Positions 1 to 12,100 of a DNA stretch of 64,000 nucleotides are shown piece after piece (within the stretch, counting starts at the first letter, position 1; each line of letters begins with the position of its first letter). The position numbers and the translations under genes were made by a program. The stretch is from contig WHVA01000145.1 in assembly GCA_015179125.1 (NCBI GenBank), positions 62,001 through 126,000 of the forward strand, read 5' to 3'. Origin of the DNA: Gautieria morchelliformis. Lineage: Eukaryota; Basidiomycota; Agaricomycetes; Gomphales; Gomphaceae. Under the pieces are notes generated by a model, which worked only from the letters and a program-made list of their open reading frames with translations, did not search any database and was not told the origin of the DNA.

Positions 1-144
1 CAAGCCTTTGTCAGTGTCACTGTAGTCCACAAAACAGACCTTCAGCTTTTGATTGGCATTCAGATACAATGGTCTGATGCGATTAAAGGTTGAGCGAATG
101 ACGGGCTGATCAAAGAACTCTTTGAATAATTGTTGTAGGGACAT
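1..144 (-). CDS. Possible 5' end of a gene leaving the window
   Basis: An open frame of 48 codons starts with ATG at 144 and runs off the left edge without a stop. It reads MSLQQLFKEFFDQPVI and ends at the edge with a hydrophilic stretch. The composition looks like a cytosolic protein, but no domain can be recognised from so short a piece. It may simply be a chance open frame. It would be oriented like OXA1, whose stop lies about 230 bp away. Confidence 0.22.
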   Translation of the reverse strand, partial: MSLQQLFKEFFDQPVIRSTFNRIRPLYLNANQKLKVCFVDYSDTDKGL

Positions 145-371
145 CGCTGTTGTTTGGCCCCGTTCAATATAGTTGAGGCCTTCAAATCAATAACTGATAC
201 ATGGAAATCAGTTGGCCATTCTGTGTCGTACGTGGTCCGTTGTCTGGACACACTGACATGGTCATTTGAACGCAGGCCTATGACAGACGATGCATTATGA
301 TTATGGCACTAGTAGTTTAACATTGATCAGCACTGAAATAGTGATGCATCTATAATCATTGATATCTATAT

Positions 372-1936
372 TCAGTTCTTCCTTCCCCGACTGCCGTGCC
401 TCATACTTCGCGGCGCGGGTGGCCGTCGTAAAGGCGTCGGCGACCCACTCTGCGCAGGAAACACAGGAATATGTGACCGCTGCTCCGCGTGTACAACTGC
501 CTGCCTCTCTTGGTTGGCGAACCATTTTTTTATGGCTACCCACGTGTCACGCATACTCGGGAACTGTTCCGGTTTGGGAGGCACCAATGGTGGAAGCTTA
601 AGGGCTCTTCGGACTGCAGCAGTACGCAAGAAAACCCCCTGGACGACAACTAGTGCAATGTTAGAGACTAGATATATAAGTAGACCCTATAAGCGATCTA
701 GTGAGTTGATAGACAGCCCGTTTAGGAGAAAGCATACCCCAGGCAGGTAGGCAAGTATGGCGAAAGATGCGACAGAAATAATAGGGAAGACGTTGATAAA
801 ATGAAGCGAGGCTTTCCCAGCCGCGGCCATGTCAACCCTCCCAAGCTATGTACGCTGGTGATTAGCCGCTAATGAACAAAGAAAGAGGAAGGAAATATTC
901 ACATAAATTTGCAGGTTCATAATACCAACGCTCAGCGCAGGTAAGATATAATATGGGTCTGCGGCGGCCAAACTTGGAAGCCAGGCGACCCCTTCGTATT
1001 TGAGCTGCGCGAGCGGAAAGTCGCATAATTTTTTGATAGCAAGGAACATGACTATGGATGAAGCCCCCTGCAGCAAAGGGCCGCCCATCACAGCGCCAAG
1101 TCCTGTGCCAGTTTCTCTCTGCAATTTCCGAACCTTGAGGACGGCAACCTGCGCACGCGTGTTGTCACCTTTCAACTTGGCCTCCTTTACCTCCGCCATG
1201 AGTGCATCCATTTGAGGGCGGACAGGCGCCATGGCTGCCGTGGTTCGGACTTGTTTAATCGCAAAATGAACAAGGGCGAGCCGAACCAACGTCGTAGTCA
1301 ATACAATGGTACCCCACCAAGGGAGCCCAGTTGTCACCTGAACAAATTCGAGGGCCGCCTGGACGGCACCCACGGGTGTCATATTAGAAAACCCAAGTTC
1401 CCTGAGATCACCCAGTTGCAAAGGCGGCGGCGGGAGAGATATCAAGGTGACGTCAGGTACAATTTCATTGTTGGCCATAAAGGGAGTTTCATCAGCGCCA
1501 CATGCAGAGGTGGACTCTTGTGAAGAGGCTGTGCTGGAGCTTTCGGGGATTTGAGAAGTCTCCTCTTGAGATCTGTGCAGGGCATCCTGACCTGCTTCTG
1601 CGACTGGAGTGGCTGCGGACACCGGGGCCGACGATTTGGAGGACCACCAATAATTTCTCGTAGAGGACACAAAACCATTTGGCGGACGCGTGGTACATTG
1701 CACACGATGGTTCTGAGATGAATGGAGATAGTCAGAAGATGAAAGGACAAGTACGGCACTTGTACTTGCCAAGGGAAACGTCGAGAGCCTCCGGGGTTGC
1801 TGTGCTTGTCCAAGGACGGCTGGGTGACTGAAGAAGTAATAAGGAGCCAGAGCAATCGTTCGGCTACAACATCGACACACCGAATGGCACCCAGTTGCAG
1901 CCGAGCTGCCTTTTGAAGGCCTCTGCACAACGACAT
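372..1936 (-). CDS. OXA1: Mitochondrial inner-membrane insertase OXA1
   Basis: OXA1/YidC/Alb3-family insertase, which puts mitochondrially made and some imported proteins into the mitochondrial inner membrane. I read four exons: 1936-1881, 1827-903, 845-738 and 686-372, giving about 467 residues. The ATG at 1936 is chosen because splicing 1880-1828 (GT...CAG) joins an Arg-rich presequence (MSLCRGLQKAARLQLGAIR) to the conserved frame; the longer upstream reading lacks a targeting look. The YidC-like core starts at PWWGTIVLTTTLVRLALVHF, followed by the charged matrix loop (RPQMDALMAEVKEAK) and further membrane segments; the last is GLLIYLVSNIALVVVQGVF. The C-tail is basic and Pro-rich, matching the ribosome-binding tail known in the family. 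A 42-nt in-frame stretch at about 1,739-1,780 could be another intron. Family assignment is secure; the N-terminal exon choice is less so. Confidence 0.88.
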
Positions 1937-2280
1937 GCAGCAGGATCAGCTTGAGCGCCTTTCCGAAAGTCTCGGCGCTCTCCGTGCCATGCCGTATCGT
2001 GGCCATCGTGCAGCCTCTTTCTCTGCCATAGACGAGGCGGAATTGATTGAGCTTCGTGCGCGTCAGAGGACGATCGACGGTGCCGTGTACAGGACGGCGC
2101 TGGGCAATCTATCATATGCAGTCGTGGTACTCAAGCTCTTTGACCAAAGGTTTTATCGAAGTAGGCTCGACAGTGTATTCCACCACAGAATCCCCCTCAC
2201 ATCGTCACAGTTGGTGTTCTTTACACAGTTTTGAGTATCCTTCTCTTCCTTTTGGGATATTTCAGGAGCCGCCATCTCAA

Positions 2281-2484
2281 TCACGACTTTGCCGATTCCC
2301 ATCGCCCTAGTGGGGTTTCTCCTAATGGACGAGTCTTCGGACGCGCATTCGTGACAGCCGGGTGGGTCGTCTTGGCCGTCTCAGCGGTAGTGGCTGCCGT
2401 GGAAGTCGTGCTGCTTGCCCTTGTCTTGACGGTATAGCGGCCTACTGAGGCATAAGCCAATGGTCGGACCATGGCAGTCATCAA
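2281..2484 (-). CDS. Small basic Thr/Ala-rich ORF, possibly mitochondrial
   Basis: This 67-codon open frame opens with MTAMVRPLAYASVGRYTVK and continues as a Thr/Ala-rich, acid-poor stretch, which resembles a cleavable mitochondrial presequence. It lies about 350 bp upstream of OXA1 on the same strand. An overlapping frame (about 2,170-2,320) stays open and could be a second exon. No family is recognised. The rest of 2,007-3,306 shows no other supportable gene; it is the space between OXA1 and the dynamin-like gene. Confidence 0.25.
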   Translation of the reverse strand: MMTAMVRPLAYASVGRYTVKTRASSTTSTAATTAETAKTTHPAVTNARPKTRPLGETPLGRWESAKS

Positions 2485-3306
2485 ATCGCATCCCGCTTCA
2501 CAATACCCTTATGATTCCAGTTGTCGGAATACCGAGACCCAGTAACGACAAGTGCTTTGACGAGTCAGACGAGTTGTGGCGTGCTCGGTATACCCAAAGT
2601 TATGTTCGTGGTAATGATTGCTGTATAAGTACGACACAATGACACAACCTGCGAGAGGCATGCCATTCATATTGAAATGATTCTATCTCGAGCTTGAAAA
2701 TAATTAGTCGACACTACGCACAAGTCAGTTCCCGATGAGTCCATGGTGAGCGAGTCTCACGCTCTAAATTCATTCACAACGGCGAAACGACTCTCTTCCG
2801 ATGGAATCGAGTGGATCCCGCGGAAAGTAAGTCATTGATCAGATCTTCGGATTCTGAACTTATTCGACCAACTAGTGGGACTTGAGTGGGATGACTCGAT
2901 CGATCGACCGTGCGCACTTGTCGGTATTACTCTTCTATTAAGCAAACGACACGAGTCCGTTCAAACGCCTCCTTTACGTGGCCTTACGAGACTTGGTCAA
3001 TGTTCATCCGGTATAAGTATACATCACATACTGATCTTGAAGTATTATGGATTAGCCCCAGCTGATTCCAGGCTCTGAGATGACAACTCTAGGTTGGAAG
3101 ACGGTGGGATAGCAACGCCTCGTGTCCGCATATTAATCATAAAACGACGGAAATTGTTAGCCACATAACTTTCCCTTAATTGGCCTCGAGGTTTGCCCGA
3201 GGTATACTCGAGGTATATATCATATGCACAGTCATCGCAGTCCTTGACCACCACTTCGTGCTCACTGAAAACCTGCTGCTGGCCGGAAACGCGAAAACAC
3301 CTCAAT

Positions 3307-6197
3307 ATGACGTACGGAGGCGACCATAACGTTAGTAGCGCTGTCGGGATATCTACCAGCGATTATGCTCAGCGCACCCGTCACCTTATTAAACTTATCA
3401 ATGAGCTTCGAGGAGTGGGGTGCGTTGAATATATTTTGATGATTATCGTCGTTAACAATTGGTCTCATCAGTGCACATGCCGATATAGACCTGCCGCGCA
3501 TTGCTGTCATTGGCAACCAGTCCGCTGGGAAAAGTTCCCTTGTAGAAGCGATCAGCGGGGCATGTATCGAATGATAAGAGTTATGTCATGTGTACTTACT
3601 GATCCCATGGCAGATCACTGTCCCTCGTGCCAGCGGAACGTGTACTAGGTACGTGCCTGTAGATGATGTTCTCCTGAACATCACACATGATGGAATTCGT
3701 AGATGCCCTATGGAATGTCGACTACAGAATGCTGTCGGCCCTTGGAAATGTCAAGTCTTGCTACGTTTTGAGAAAGACGAAATGGGACGGCGCATTTCGG
3801 ACGTTCACGAAGTCAAATTTGGCCCTCTTCTGACGGATAAATCCAAGCTAGAAGAGATGCTTCGTCGTGCCCAACTCGCGATATTGAATCCAGGCGTCCC
3901 TTATGTATCATTTGTGGACTTCGATACCAGTACTGTTGTTCCCGGGCAGCCACTATTTGGGGACAAACAGTCGTTACAGTTTTCCTCGAATGTTGTAGCT
4001 TTGGATATGTACGTACTGCAAATGTTTCCTTTTCTTTTTATGGAACTTGAGCATCATACTACTGTAAACGGAACAGCTCGGGGCCGGATTCAGCAGATCT
4101 TTCCTTTATTGATCTGCCTGGGGTCAGTCTAGAATGATCATGTCTCTTATTCCCCGAATGCTGACTGCTTTACACACAGATAATATCGAATGTCGCAGAT
4201 GGAGAAGACAGAAACAATATCAAGTTAGTCCAGGATCTTGTGAAGGATCACATAAAAGGGAATTCGATAATTCTTCTCACATTAACCATGCGAGGTGAAC
4301 CTTTCCTGTACGCAGTTGCTTCGCAACTTTCATTAAAAGCATCGCTTTCACAGATGACTTGGAAAACCAAAGTGCTGCATTTTTGGCAAAGCAAGCTGAT
4401 CCAGAGGGACTGCGTACCATCGGTGAGTTACGCAGCACAACTGTGTAGGTAACCAATGACCTTCGATTTCAGGTGTGTTGACGAAAGCAGATACCATTGT
4501 GAGCGGCGAGGAGTCGACGTGGATGGACGTTCTCCTCGGCAGACGTCATGCGCTGAAAAAAGGATACTATGTCACGAAACAGCCTGGTCCCGACGACCTC
4601 AAGAAGAAACTTTCCTTTGAAGACTCCAGGCGGAGCGAGCAAGAGTTCTTTGCCACGACTGAACCATGGAAGTCCAGTGCAGAACAAGTCAAATCTCGCA
4701 TTGGTATACCAAAACTTACGGCCGAGCTCAGCCGACTTTTGAGCAACCTCATCATGCAGACGTAAGCCGGACGTCTGCATCTTCATTATTACCCTTACTG
4801 ATAAGACATCTTAGACTTCCGAATTTGCGTGAGGATGCGCGACAGGCGCTGAAGGACACGTCGAAGGATTTGGAACTTCTTCCTCCTCCTCTCCCAGAAA
4901 ACCCTGTTATCGAGTTATTGCGGCTGCTCACGGGCTTCTCTACAGAAGTGAAGCAGTGGATAGACGGCTCAGAAGGACACAGGGACCTAGTTCAGATTTT
5001 CAAAAGAGCCAGTACAGATTTCAAAACGGACATTTTTCGAACCGCACCTGATTTCCGACCGTTCAAAGACGTGGACGAAGAAAAATCTACGCTGCCAGAA
5101 GATACTTCTGATGGGACTTCTGAAGATGCGACTGACGATGCGTCAGTGCAGAACCTCGACATGTTTTTCCCGCCCATGTTCTTGTCCGATGTAAGGGAAT
5201 ATGTCCAAAAGTGAGCGGGTATGGTCGGACTCGATTTTCCACTAAATCATTCTGCAGATCTCTGGGTCGCGAGTTGCCTTATAATGTGCCGTTCTCGGCG
5301 AAGAGAGGCCTAATCGAGGCTAGCTTTACAACTTGGGAATCCCATGCTATGTCATTCTTTGAAACTGTTTGTCAGGCCGCGACGAAACTGCTGAATGATA
5401 CAATTGATGATCACTTTGGTCGGTTTGCCTTGTCTCCGCTCAAAGACAATGTCAAGTAAGTCTCCATATGAAATTCATATTACAGCAGATGACAGAAAAT
5501 AGGAGCGTCGTCGAGAAACAAATAAATCACTTCCGCAAAGACACTCGCGATCGTATCACATGGTTTCTTGAACTGGAGAAGCCACCATTTACCAATAATA
5601 CCCATTATTTATCCTCGTCACGAGATAAATTCCTGTCGAAATATAGCGCCGCCCGGAATGTCAAGGTATGTGTGTCAAATACGTCTGTTGACAGCAGCGA
5701 TTGAAGAACGGTGTGCTTCACAAGCCTGCTTTCAATACGCAGTCTGCATCGAACGCTCTTAGTGCACTCGTGGCCCTTGGCTTCCAAGGATTATCTGTGG
5801 ATGATCTGCACAAGCTCAACAAAACAGACGAATACGAGGAGGAACTTTCAGTGATGGCTGAAGTCAGCGCGTATTGTCGCGTCGCCCACAAGGTAGGTTA
5901 ACCGCTTTATTTTGCTCGCTGGTGGCCGCTCACCCTTGGCCTCTTGGCGCACCATGGCTACAGCGCATTATTGACGATGTTCCCCGTATCGTTGACCACG
6001 ACTTCCTCCGAGGCTTTGCGAAACATATTCAAGAGGCTCTAGTGGAGGAATTCGGTATCGGGAGTGAGAGGGCAACAGAGCGGGCGAAAATATACCTTGC
6101 AGAGGAGCCCAGTGATGTTGCTAGGAGGGCGGAGCTAACAATTAAAGCAGAAAGGCTAGATGAAGTACTGACGAAGCTGTTTAACTTCGGTCTTTGA
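3307..6197 (+). CDS. Dynamin superfamily GTPase (Mx/Dnm-like)
   Basis: Large GTPase of the dynamin family, which assembles on membranes and uses GTP hydrolysis to remodel them. I read 13 exons: 3307-3419, 3472-3559, 3614-3648, 3703-4008, 4077-4122, 4180-4294, 4354-4422, 4473-4761, 4815-5210, 5258-5455, 5503-5665, about 5698-5892 and 5964-6197, giving about 748 residues. Visible motifs: P-loop GNQSAGKSS (about 52-60), switch I around ITVPRASGTCTRCP, DLPG (about 193-196), TKAD (about 261-264). The stalk/middle region follows, and the C-terminus is a GTPase effector domain (YEEELSVMAEVSAYCRVAHK, then the RIIDDVPRIVDHDFL segment). No PH domain or membrane anchor is seen, so it fits the agaricomycete 'interferon-induced Mx-like' group better than classical Dnm1/Vps1. 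Residues 410-430 are an acidic Asp/Ser/Thr linker. The intron after exon 2 appears to use a GC donor (3,560). The 5' edge of exon 12 has three equivalent in-frame acceptors. Confidence 0.9.
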
Positions 6198-6447
6198 ATT
6201 TGTCGTAAATCTGTATTGTAGCTAGCTGCCTTGCGGAGACTGAATTTATGCGAAAGAAAGGACACCTTGAGCGACTCAGTACCTATGATCGTGAATGTCA
6301 TCGGGTTGAATGGGGTTTTCCCTTGTTGATCGGTGTGATAGGAAGTATGAGTGGGGAGTAACCTCAATTAACAAAACATACATATTCTTGTGGTCGCATA
6401 TATAGCCATGAACCCTTGACTTCCTGCTCTGACTAGAGCATCAAGCT

Positions 6448-7914
6448 TCAAGTGCCGGAGACATTCCTCATCAATGCCTGCCATTCATCGTCGCTTAATC
6501 CCCATGTAATTCGGGTGGGCGACCCGCCTTCTTGCATAGTTGCGTTTAGCTGTGACTTTCCAGGGGAACTTAACTCTCCGCCGACCTAAAGTAAATCAAA
6601 TGTGCGGCATGTTAACCGAACCCGGCAAACAATAGAAAAACAAAGCAACTACTGCCTCAATAAAAGTGATCAGTGCCCTTGCGGCCTTCTCCGCATAGTC
6701 TACGTCCACCTCCTCGTCAGCATCTGGGCCATAAGGAAGGGGTGCCGTAAGTGAATCGATTAAGACAGGGATGATGTCGTGAGTCCGCAACGCCTCACGC
6801 GCGAGGGGAGATGTTGATGTTGGATCTAAGCCTGGGGGAAGGGCAGAAGAAGCGGACTCTGAGTGAGGAGCCACAGCTGTCGATGGCGTGGCACTGGACT
6901 GTGGAGCTGAGTGGATAGTGGGCCCTGGAGGAGGAATATTCGGTGCGGCAGACGAAGAATCGGGAGGGGCCGTAGGAAGGAGAAGAGTGTTGATGAGGAA
7001 CGCGATTTTGCGTCTAATCGTGATGTCCGAATCTGGACCAATGCATCGTTAGCTGGACCCTATATCGGGATCGGGGGGACAGCATCGAATGAAAATGAGA
7101 TACCAGCCTTGTAGAGCATCTCTAATGACGTTCCATCCACCAACGTCACCGAAGTGGATAAGGGCTGCAGCATTGTGCTTCAGAGAAGCAGAAAGCGCGT
7201 ACGCTGCTTTGGAGCGTGTCTGGGATGAAGGTGGATCCTCAGTCTCCAGGCCAGTTGATGTTGATGGAGAAATAATAGACAGAATTGTAGGAAGTGGGTC
7301 ATGCGTCAAAAACTGTAATGGTATAGAACAGAAATGAGCTAGTCAAAATGGATCACCAAAGCATAGAGTTACATCAGCCTGGGCTTTTGGGTTATTTTGC
7401 ACGGCTGTGCCAAGAATCCAGAGTGCCTGCATCCGTACTGGGTCTGGTGACTTCGAGGATAATAAGGACATTATTGGAGGATACATCTGAAGCGAGGTCA
7501 GATCTGCAACACAGAAATCAGCATGGTACAGGAAATATCATGCCGCCAAACGCCATACATACTAGTCGCGTTGTCAATTTGTTCCACAAGCTAAATGGAT
7601 AGATGTGTTTCAAAATCCAATCAGGTGTGTTTGTCTGTTATGTGCACACCATCTCCAGGTCGTCTAACGCTATCACGCGTGACTCTACGTCGAGAGAGCT
7701 ATCCATTCCAATTGCGAGAGCTTCCTAGGCCAGGATTAATTTATCGAGGTAGTATCAGTGCTAGATTACAAACTTTCATGAGAACGGCGTCAGGTTTGCC
7801 AAGGATGGCGTCTATGATGTTAGGGTCAAGGTCTTTACGTGGTTCGGGGGGCGGTCCTGGAGAAGAGCCATCCGTGGTGGCATTCTCAATACCCCAGCGC
7901 AGAAGAGACTCCAT
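6448..7914 (-). CDS. FES1: Hsp70 nucleotide-exchange factor FES1 (HspBP1 type)
   Basis: Cytosolic Hsp70 nucleotide-exchange factor with armadillo repeats; it releases ADP from Hsp70 and helps route misfolded proteins to degradation. Seven exons: 7914-7774, 7724-7650, 7590-7563, 7503-7373, 7312-7108, 7032-6653 and 6585-6448, about 365 residues. The N-terminus MESLLRWGIENAT is the family signature, followed by PRKDLDPNIIDAILGKPDAV. The armadillo core contains ALWILGTAVQNNPKAQ, THDPLPTILSIISPS, KAAYALSASLKHN and GGWNVIRDALQDSDITIRRK. A Pro/Ser-rich linker precedes the C-terminal EKAARALITFIEAVGGEL. The start is fixed by this conserved N-terminus; the longer upstream frame is intron-like. The intron after exon 5 best fits a GC donor at 7,107. 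It is convergent with the dynamin-like gene, with only about 250 bp between the two stops. Confidence 0.9.
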
Positions 7915-8620
7915 GATAGAGGGGCGTAGTACAGGTCGAGGTCTGGCAACGTAGGTGAAACGTCGGAGGCTCTGGCCGATCTGCTGGGTTGCAGAATAAA
8001 GCGGAGTTTCAAATACAGCCATTCCGTCCACCGCTCAAAACCATCAATTTTCTCCAGTTTCATGGCGTTGAAGGCCAGGGTGTCACGTGTGTTTGTTGTG
8101 ATGGCCCTGGTCAGAAATATAATAATACATCCGCACTCTCGACCTGTTGCTATGTTGGTCCGCCTAGCACATCATGCCTCTGTACTCGGAAAACCTGCGT
8201 TTTCACGATGTCGACCCCAGCAGCAAACCGGATGACTCATGAGAAACATGCTGATAATGCCCCATCTTTCATGATCATGATCTCCTCGCTCCTCATATCA
8301 GGTGAATAGTTCGCTGCTTGCGCCTGGTTGAGCGAGGCTGGGAGTGGTTTTGGCCTGCCAGTGGGCCGGACTGAGGACCGATTGGGCTTAGAAGGTTAGC
8401 TGAGGATGGTGGAGAGTCACAAGAGATAATCCGGTGATCAAGACTACGTTTAAAGATGATAAGCACTGAGTACAATCAGACATTCCCAGCAGATAAGTGG
8501 TGTATATCAGGTCAATTATATTACGTCTACACTCTCAGTTGGTGTAATTACGCGCTGTCTGGCAGCCATAAGATGCATCTGCATTCATCACACATCTTTG
8601 CACGCCTTGCCTACTCAGGC
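7915..8620. other. Intergenic region upstream of FES1
   Basis: This stretch has short frames on both strands but nothing with a recognisable domain. It should contain the FES1 promoter. No TATA box is convincingly placed, and no repeat shared with the rest of the window was noticed. Confidence 0.4.
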
Positions 8621-9163
8621 TCAGTGCTCTAGCGACGCTTCACGGTTCTTGAAGTAGCCCCTCCACTCTGCGAAAGAAGACGGGCCACTGTCACCCCCCA
8701 ATAACTTCAAGGGGCACGCGTTAGCATTGAATATTGAACCTGTGAGCTCATCGACCTCGGCGCCCTCATACCTGTGGGTGGCCGTAGCTGCACTGGTTTG
8801 AACTTGAAGTCCAGATTTCATAAATCCAGTCAGCGTGATATGGTGTATACGTAGATTGTGAACAACCAGTGATAAATGCGTCCAAACTGCCTTGCACAAC
8901 GTTGTCCTGTTTGGAAATTTTGGGCGCAGAACAGCGGCCCGTAAATTGAAGCGGAGCTGTGTGAGTTGTGACAGTGACATCAATTTTTTTCTCCTGCTTC
9001 GCACCATCTATCATGGAGCAGTACTACAGTATGATCATAGGTTTCGAGTAAGTCAGAGATATTTGTCTATTCCTTGTGATGATCCAACACTTTACCATAC
9101 TTTACCATATTCCGAATCATCGCTGTGGAAACCAGTAATCGATTTCAGCCTTGTCTGATTCAT
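8621..9163 (-). CDS. Hypothetical small protein, uncertain exons
   Basis: A possible three-exon gene. Exon 1 would start at 9163 (MNQTRLKSITGFHSDDSEYGK) and end at a GTATGG donor near 9,098. A TAG acceptor near 9,029 leads in frame into a Lys/Thr-rich segment (KQEKKIDVTVTTHTAP) and a Tyr/Cys-rich one. A last segment ending FAEWRGYFKNREASLEH stops at 8,621. The splice sites fit the local intron style, but no family is recognised and the downstream junction is ambiguous. It may be a lineage-specific gene or noise. Confidence 0.25.
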
Positions 9164-12100
9164 TTCTCCGCCTGCCCGTCTTATGATATTATTTTCGATG
9201 TGCTGACCATAAACCCTATCAATCGTCAGGGTCCGAGATCACTGTTGCCTAGGTTTTTGAGTCTCCAGACACAAGAATGGAACTGATTGGCGAGTCAACC
9301 TTTCTTTGAATTACCTCAAAGCTGCGCTGTATTGTGAATGATTCGATCAATTCACCCTACTCCCTGAACATGCTGTCGAAAATACAACATGATATATAAC
9401 TGTATGACACTAACCTTCATCATTCCCACCTCCCTTATCACCACGAAGATACTGATTCTTGATCATCACTGCTATAGATAAGATATCCTTTGGCGAACAG
9501 TACTTATAGGACAAACTCAACTTAGCCTCCGATGCAGCCTGGATATGGTGTGCCATGGAGGTAGCGCTGGCCGTTGAGCCATGTCTGGCGCTCACGGCTT
9601 GCATATGCGTTTGGAAATATAGGTGTCAACAATGTCACTTATGTTGATAACGCTGCTATTGGTCTTCTTGTGCCTCGGGGTTTTTCTTGATACATTTTCG
9701 GGCTCTTCGGGAACCTTACCGTTCGTTCGCTTACACGTCCCCCTTACCCCCTCTCCTGGCAGGGTTGCCTATGAGGAACGATTGTAAGTTATCATGGATG
9801 CTCCCTTACCTCTTTCGATTCTTGATGAATGCCATCGATGGGCGGACATGATGCCGGACCATACCAAAGTCTCCCGTGTACAAAGTGGAGGCGGACCTGG
9901 CAACTGTTGAGATTCTTTACGTCGATTCTCTGATTTTACATCCATTCACCTTATCGCGTCGTCTCTTGTGTTTCCGGATATTGACGCATCTGGTATAGAG
10001 TTCTGTCCCTTTGGACTGATGATGCGATATCCACGTAAGTTTCCGTCTCGTTCTATCACATGCTTATATTTAAACCCAGTTAGGTCATTAGTTTGGGGGC
10101 AATGCAATTTTGAACCATTAGGCCGAGTTAGCTGAAATACAGACATGGATTCAAAATAGTTTTCTTCTGTATAAGTATCATGTCCCTCGTATGTGTCTGC
10201 CAGTGGCCCCTTGGTGCCTTATACGTGAAGTACAAGTCAGCCTTTAGGTCGCCGATTGACCTACGTATAGCATGACGTGCGCGTATCTGGGCCTTACTCC
10301 GTGTCTCCACGAGACTGAATTCCTGGTCCGAAGTATGTCCAATTTCAAATATCATCAGCAGTCCAGATCGACAGCCCGGATCATGCTATCTGGAAGGTAA
10401 ATCAGACATTGCGGAGACCGGTACACATTCAACAGTCAAAACATTCCACTATTCAAGGCTTTTTTTTCTTCGCTGTGCGGCAGCTTGGTCCGACCGTTCA
10501 TGGGTATGTGGCCATACCTAACATTGCGGATGACATATGACTGCATAATAATACCGGAATAAGGGGTCGTGTCAGTCACGTACTTCAACGGGCAATCAGC
10601 CAGCTGTCAAGGCAGGCCTTGTCGGCCATAAATTGGAACCGCACTGGCATCTTAAGAGACCATGAATGATGGATCGTTCGAGTTCCGTGCCTTGGAAGGA
10701 AATGGCCGGATTATCCAGTTTAGGCGATGGTTGTTATACCGGCCGGTATAGCTTGACAGCCCAATCATCCCCGATAGCGCCATTCTACACATTTTTTCCC
10801 TTGGAATCGATGATAGAGGAATCGCTTAAGCGTCCTTGCATCAGAAGACGAAGTAAAACCAAGAAAAGGTACATATCATCTTTCCGCGTGCCTCCGGTTG
10901 CATGCAATCTGACTGTGATGGCACAGTTCTCAGTGGACCATGTACTTCAGTGATCAATTCTTGGTTTTGCCGGGAGAATATCTGTGCGAGCCCATCCGTG
11001 CCCCCCCGCCTTCGACCACCTCAACCCCAGTTCCTGGCAGCGCATACCTTTCGACGTTATCCGCGCCACCGCCAGCTCGACACGATTTTAGCCCAGCGCT
11101 GTGAGGTTTGCCACACATCAAACTAATGAACTGGATGGAGGCTACAAATTTGATCATGAAGAAAATTTTTTGGCTCCTGCATTGCAACTTATCAGTTGTT
11201 TAACCAGCTATTTGTCCAGGTGTTACCTCTGTCTCCGTGTTCATGTTGGATATACGCATACATAATTTGCCGCCGCAGTATATATATGAGACTGACCTTC
11301 TAGTGACACAGGATTCAGGACATCCACAGGAGTAACCCATTTTTAGTATTTCTGCTGGGACCTTGAGCGTCAACAAATTTCAACATGTAATAGACAAGCG
11401 GGTTGCTAGGACCGCACTTATTAGAGTGTACCACGGTGAAATCATATTTCTATCTCTCAATTGGAACACTCTGCTTTCTGAGTCTGACATCTCCAAAATA
11501 TCATGCATTGTTTGAGGTGGTACTCGGTGTTCGACACCTGGGAAAGGGCACGTAACAGGGAATAGTATTCCGACTATAGTAATGTCAACACTAATTCAGG
11601 ACTAGTTTCCAGGACAGGAAGACCTTATGTCGAAGCCTCAGCTGAGGGGCGCGCCATACTCGCATGGAGAATGACGGTCGCTTGAAGCTGGAAGTATCAG
11701 GTCTGTACCTACGGTACATGTGCATTGCGTTATTACGGTAGGTACATTATTGCAACCACGTCCAGGTTACGTAACATTATCTTTACACGTGTAATCAATT
11801 GGCCCGGCTGAGGATAAGTAATTTAGACTTCTGTGTTCTTATCAGTACTGTCATTCTGAAAGGTGACTGGTATCTCGGTAAATACACGACAGCGCGTAGG
11901 AACCGCGCGCTGTAGGCTTACAGCACGCACCCTGGACCAACGCTATTCTCGCCAGCGAGTTTGACAGCTTGACAGATCCCACCATGAGAATTTAAATTAT
12001 AATTGATCGTAACTGCCGTGCCAGTTCCGAGTCGCATAGGTGTGGTTCTTGTTGTGGGATTGGTTCTCAGCTATGTAGATGACGTCGTTGAGTGGCTCAC

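Noticed and set aside
846-2006. Single 386-codon ORF taken as the OXA1 coding region with start at 2006
   Set aside because: Its first 60 codons do not look like a presequence. Splicing at 1,880/1,828 joins a better presequence from ATG 1936, and the 3' end continues in two more exons.
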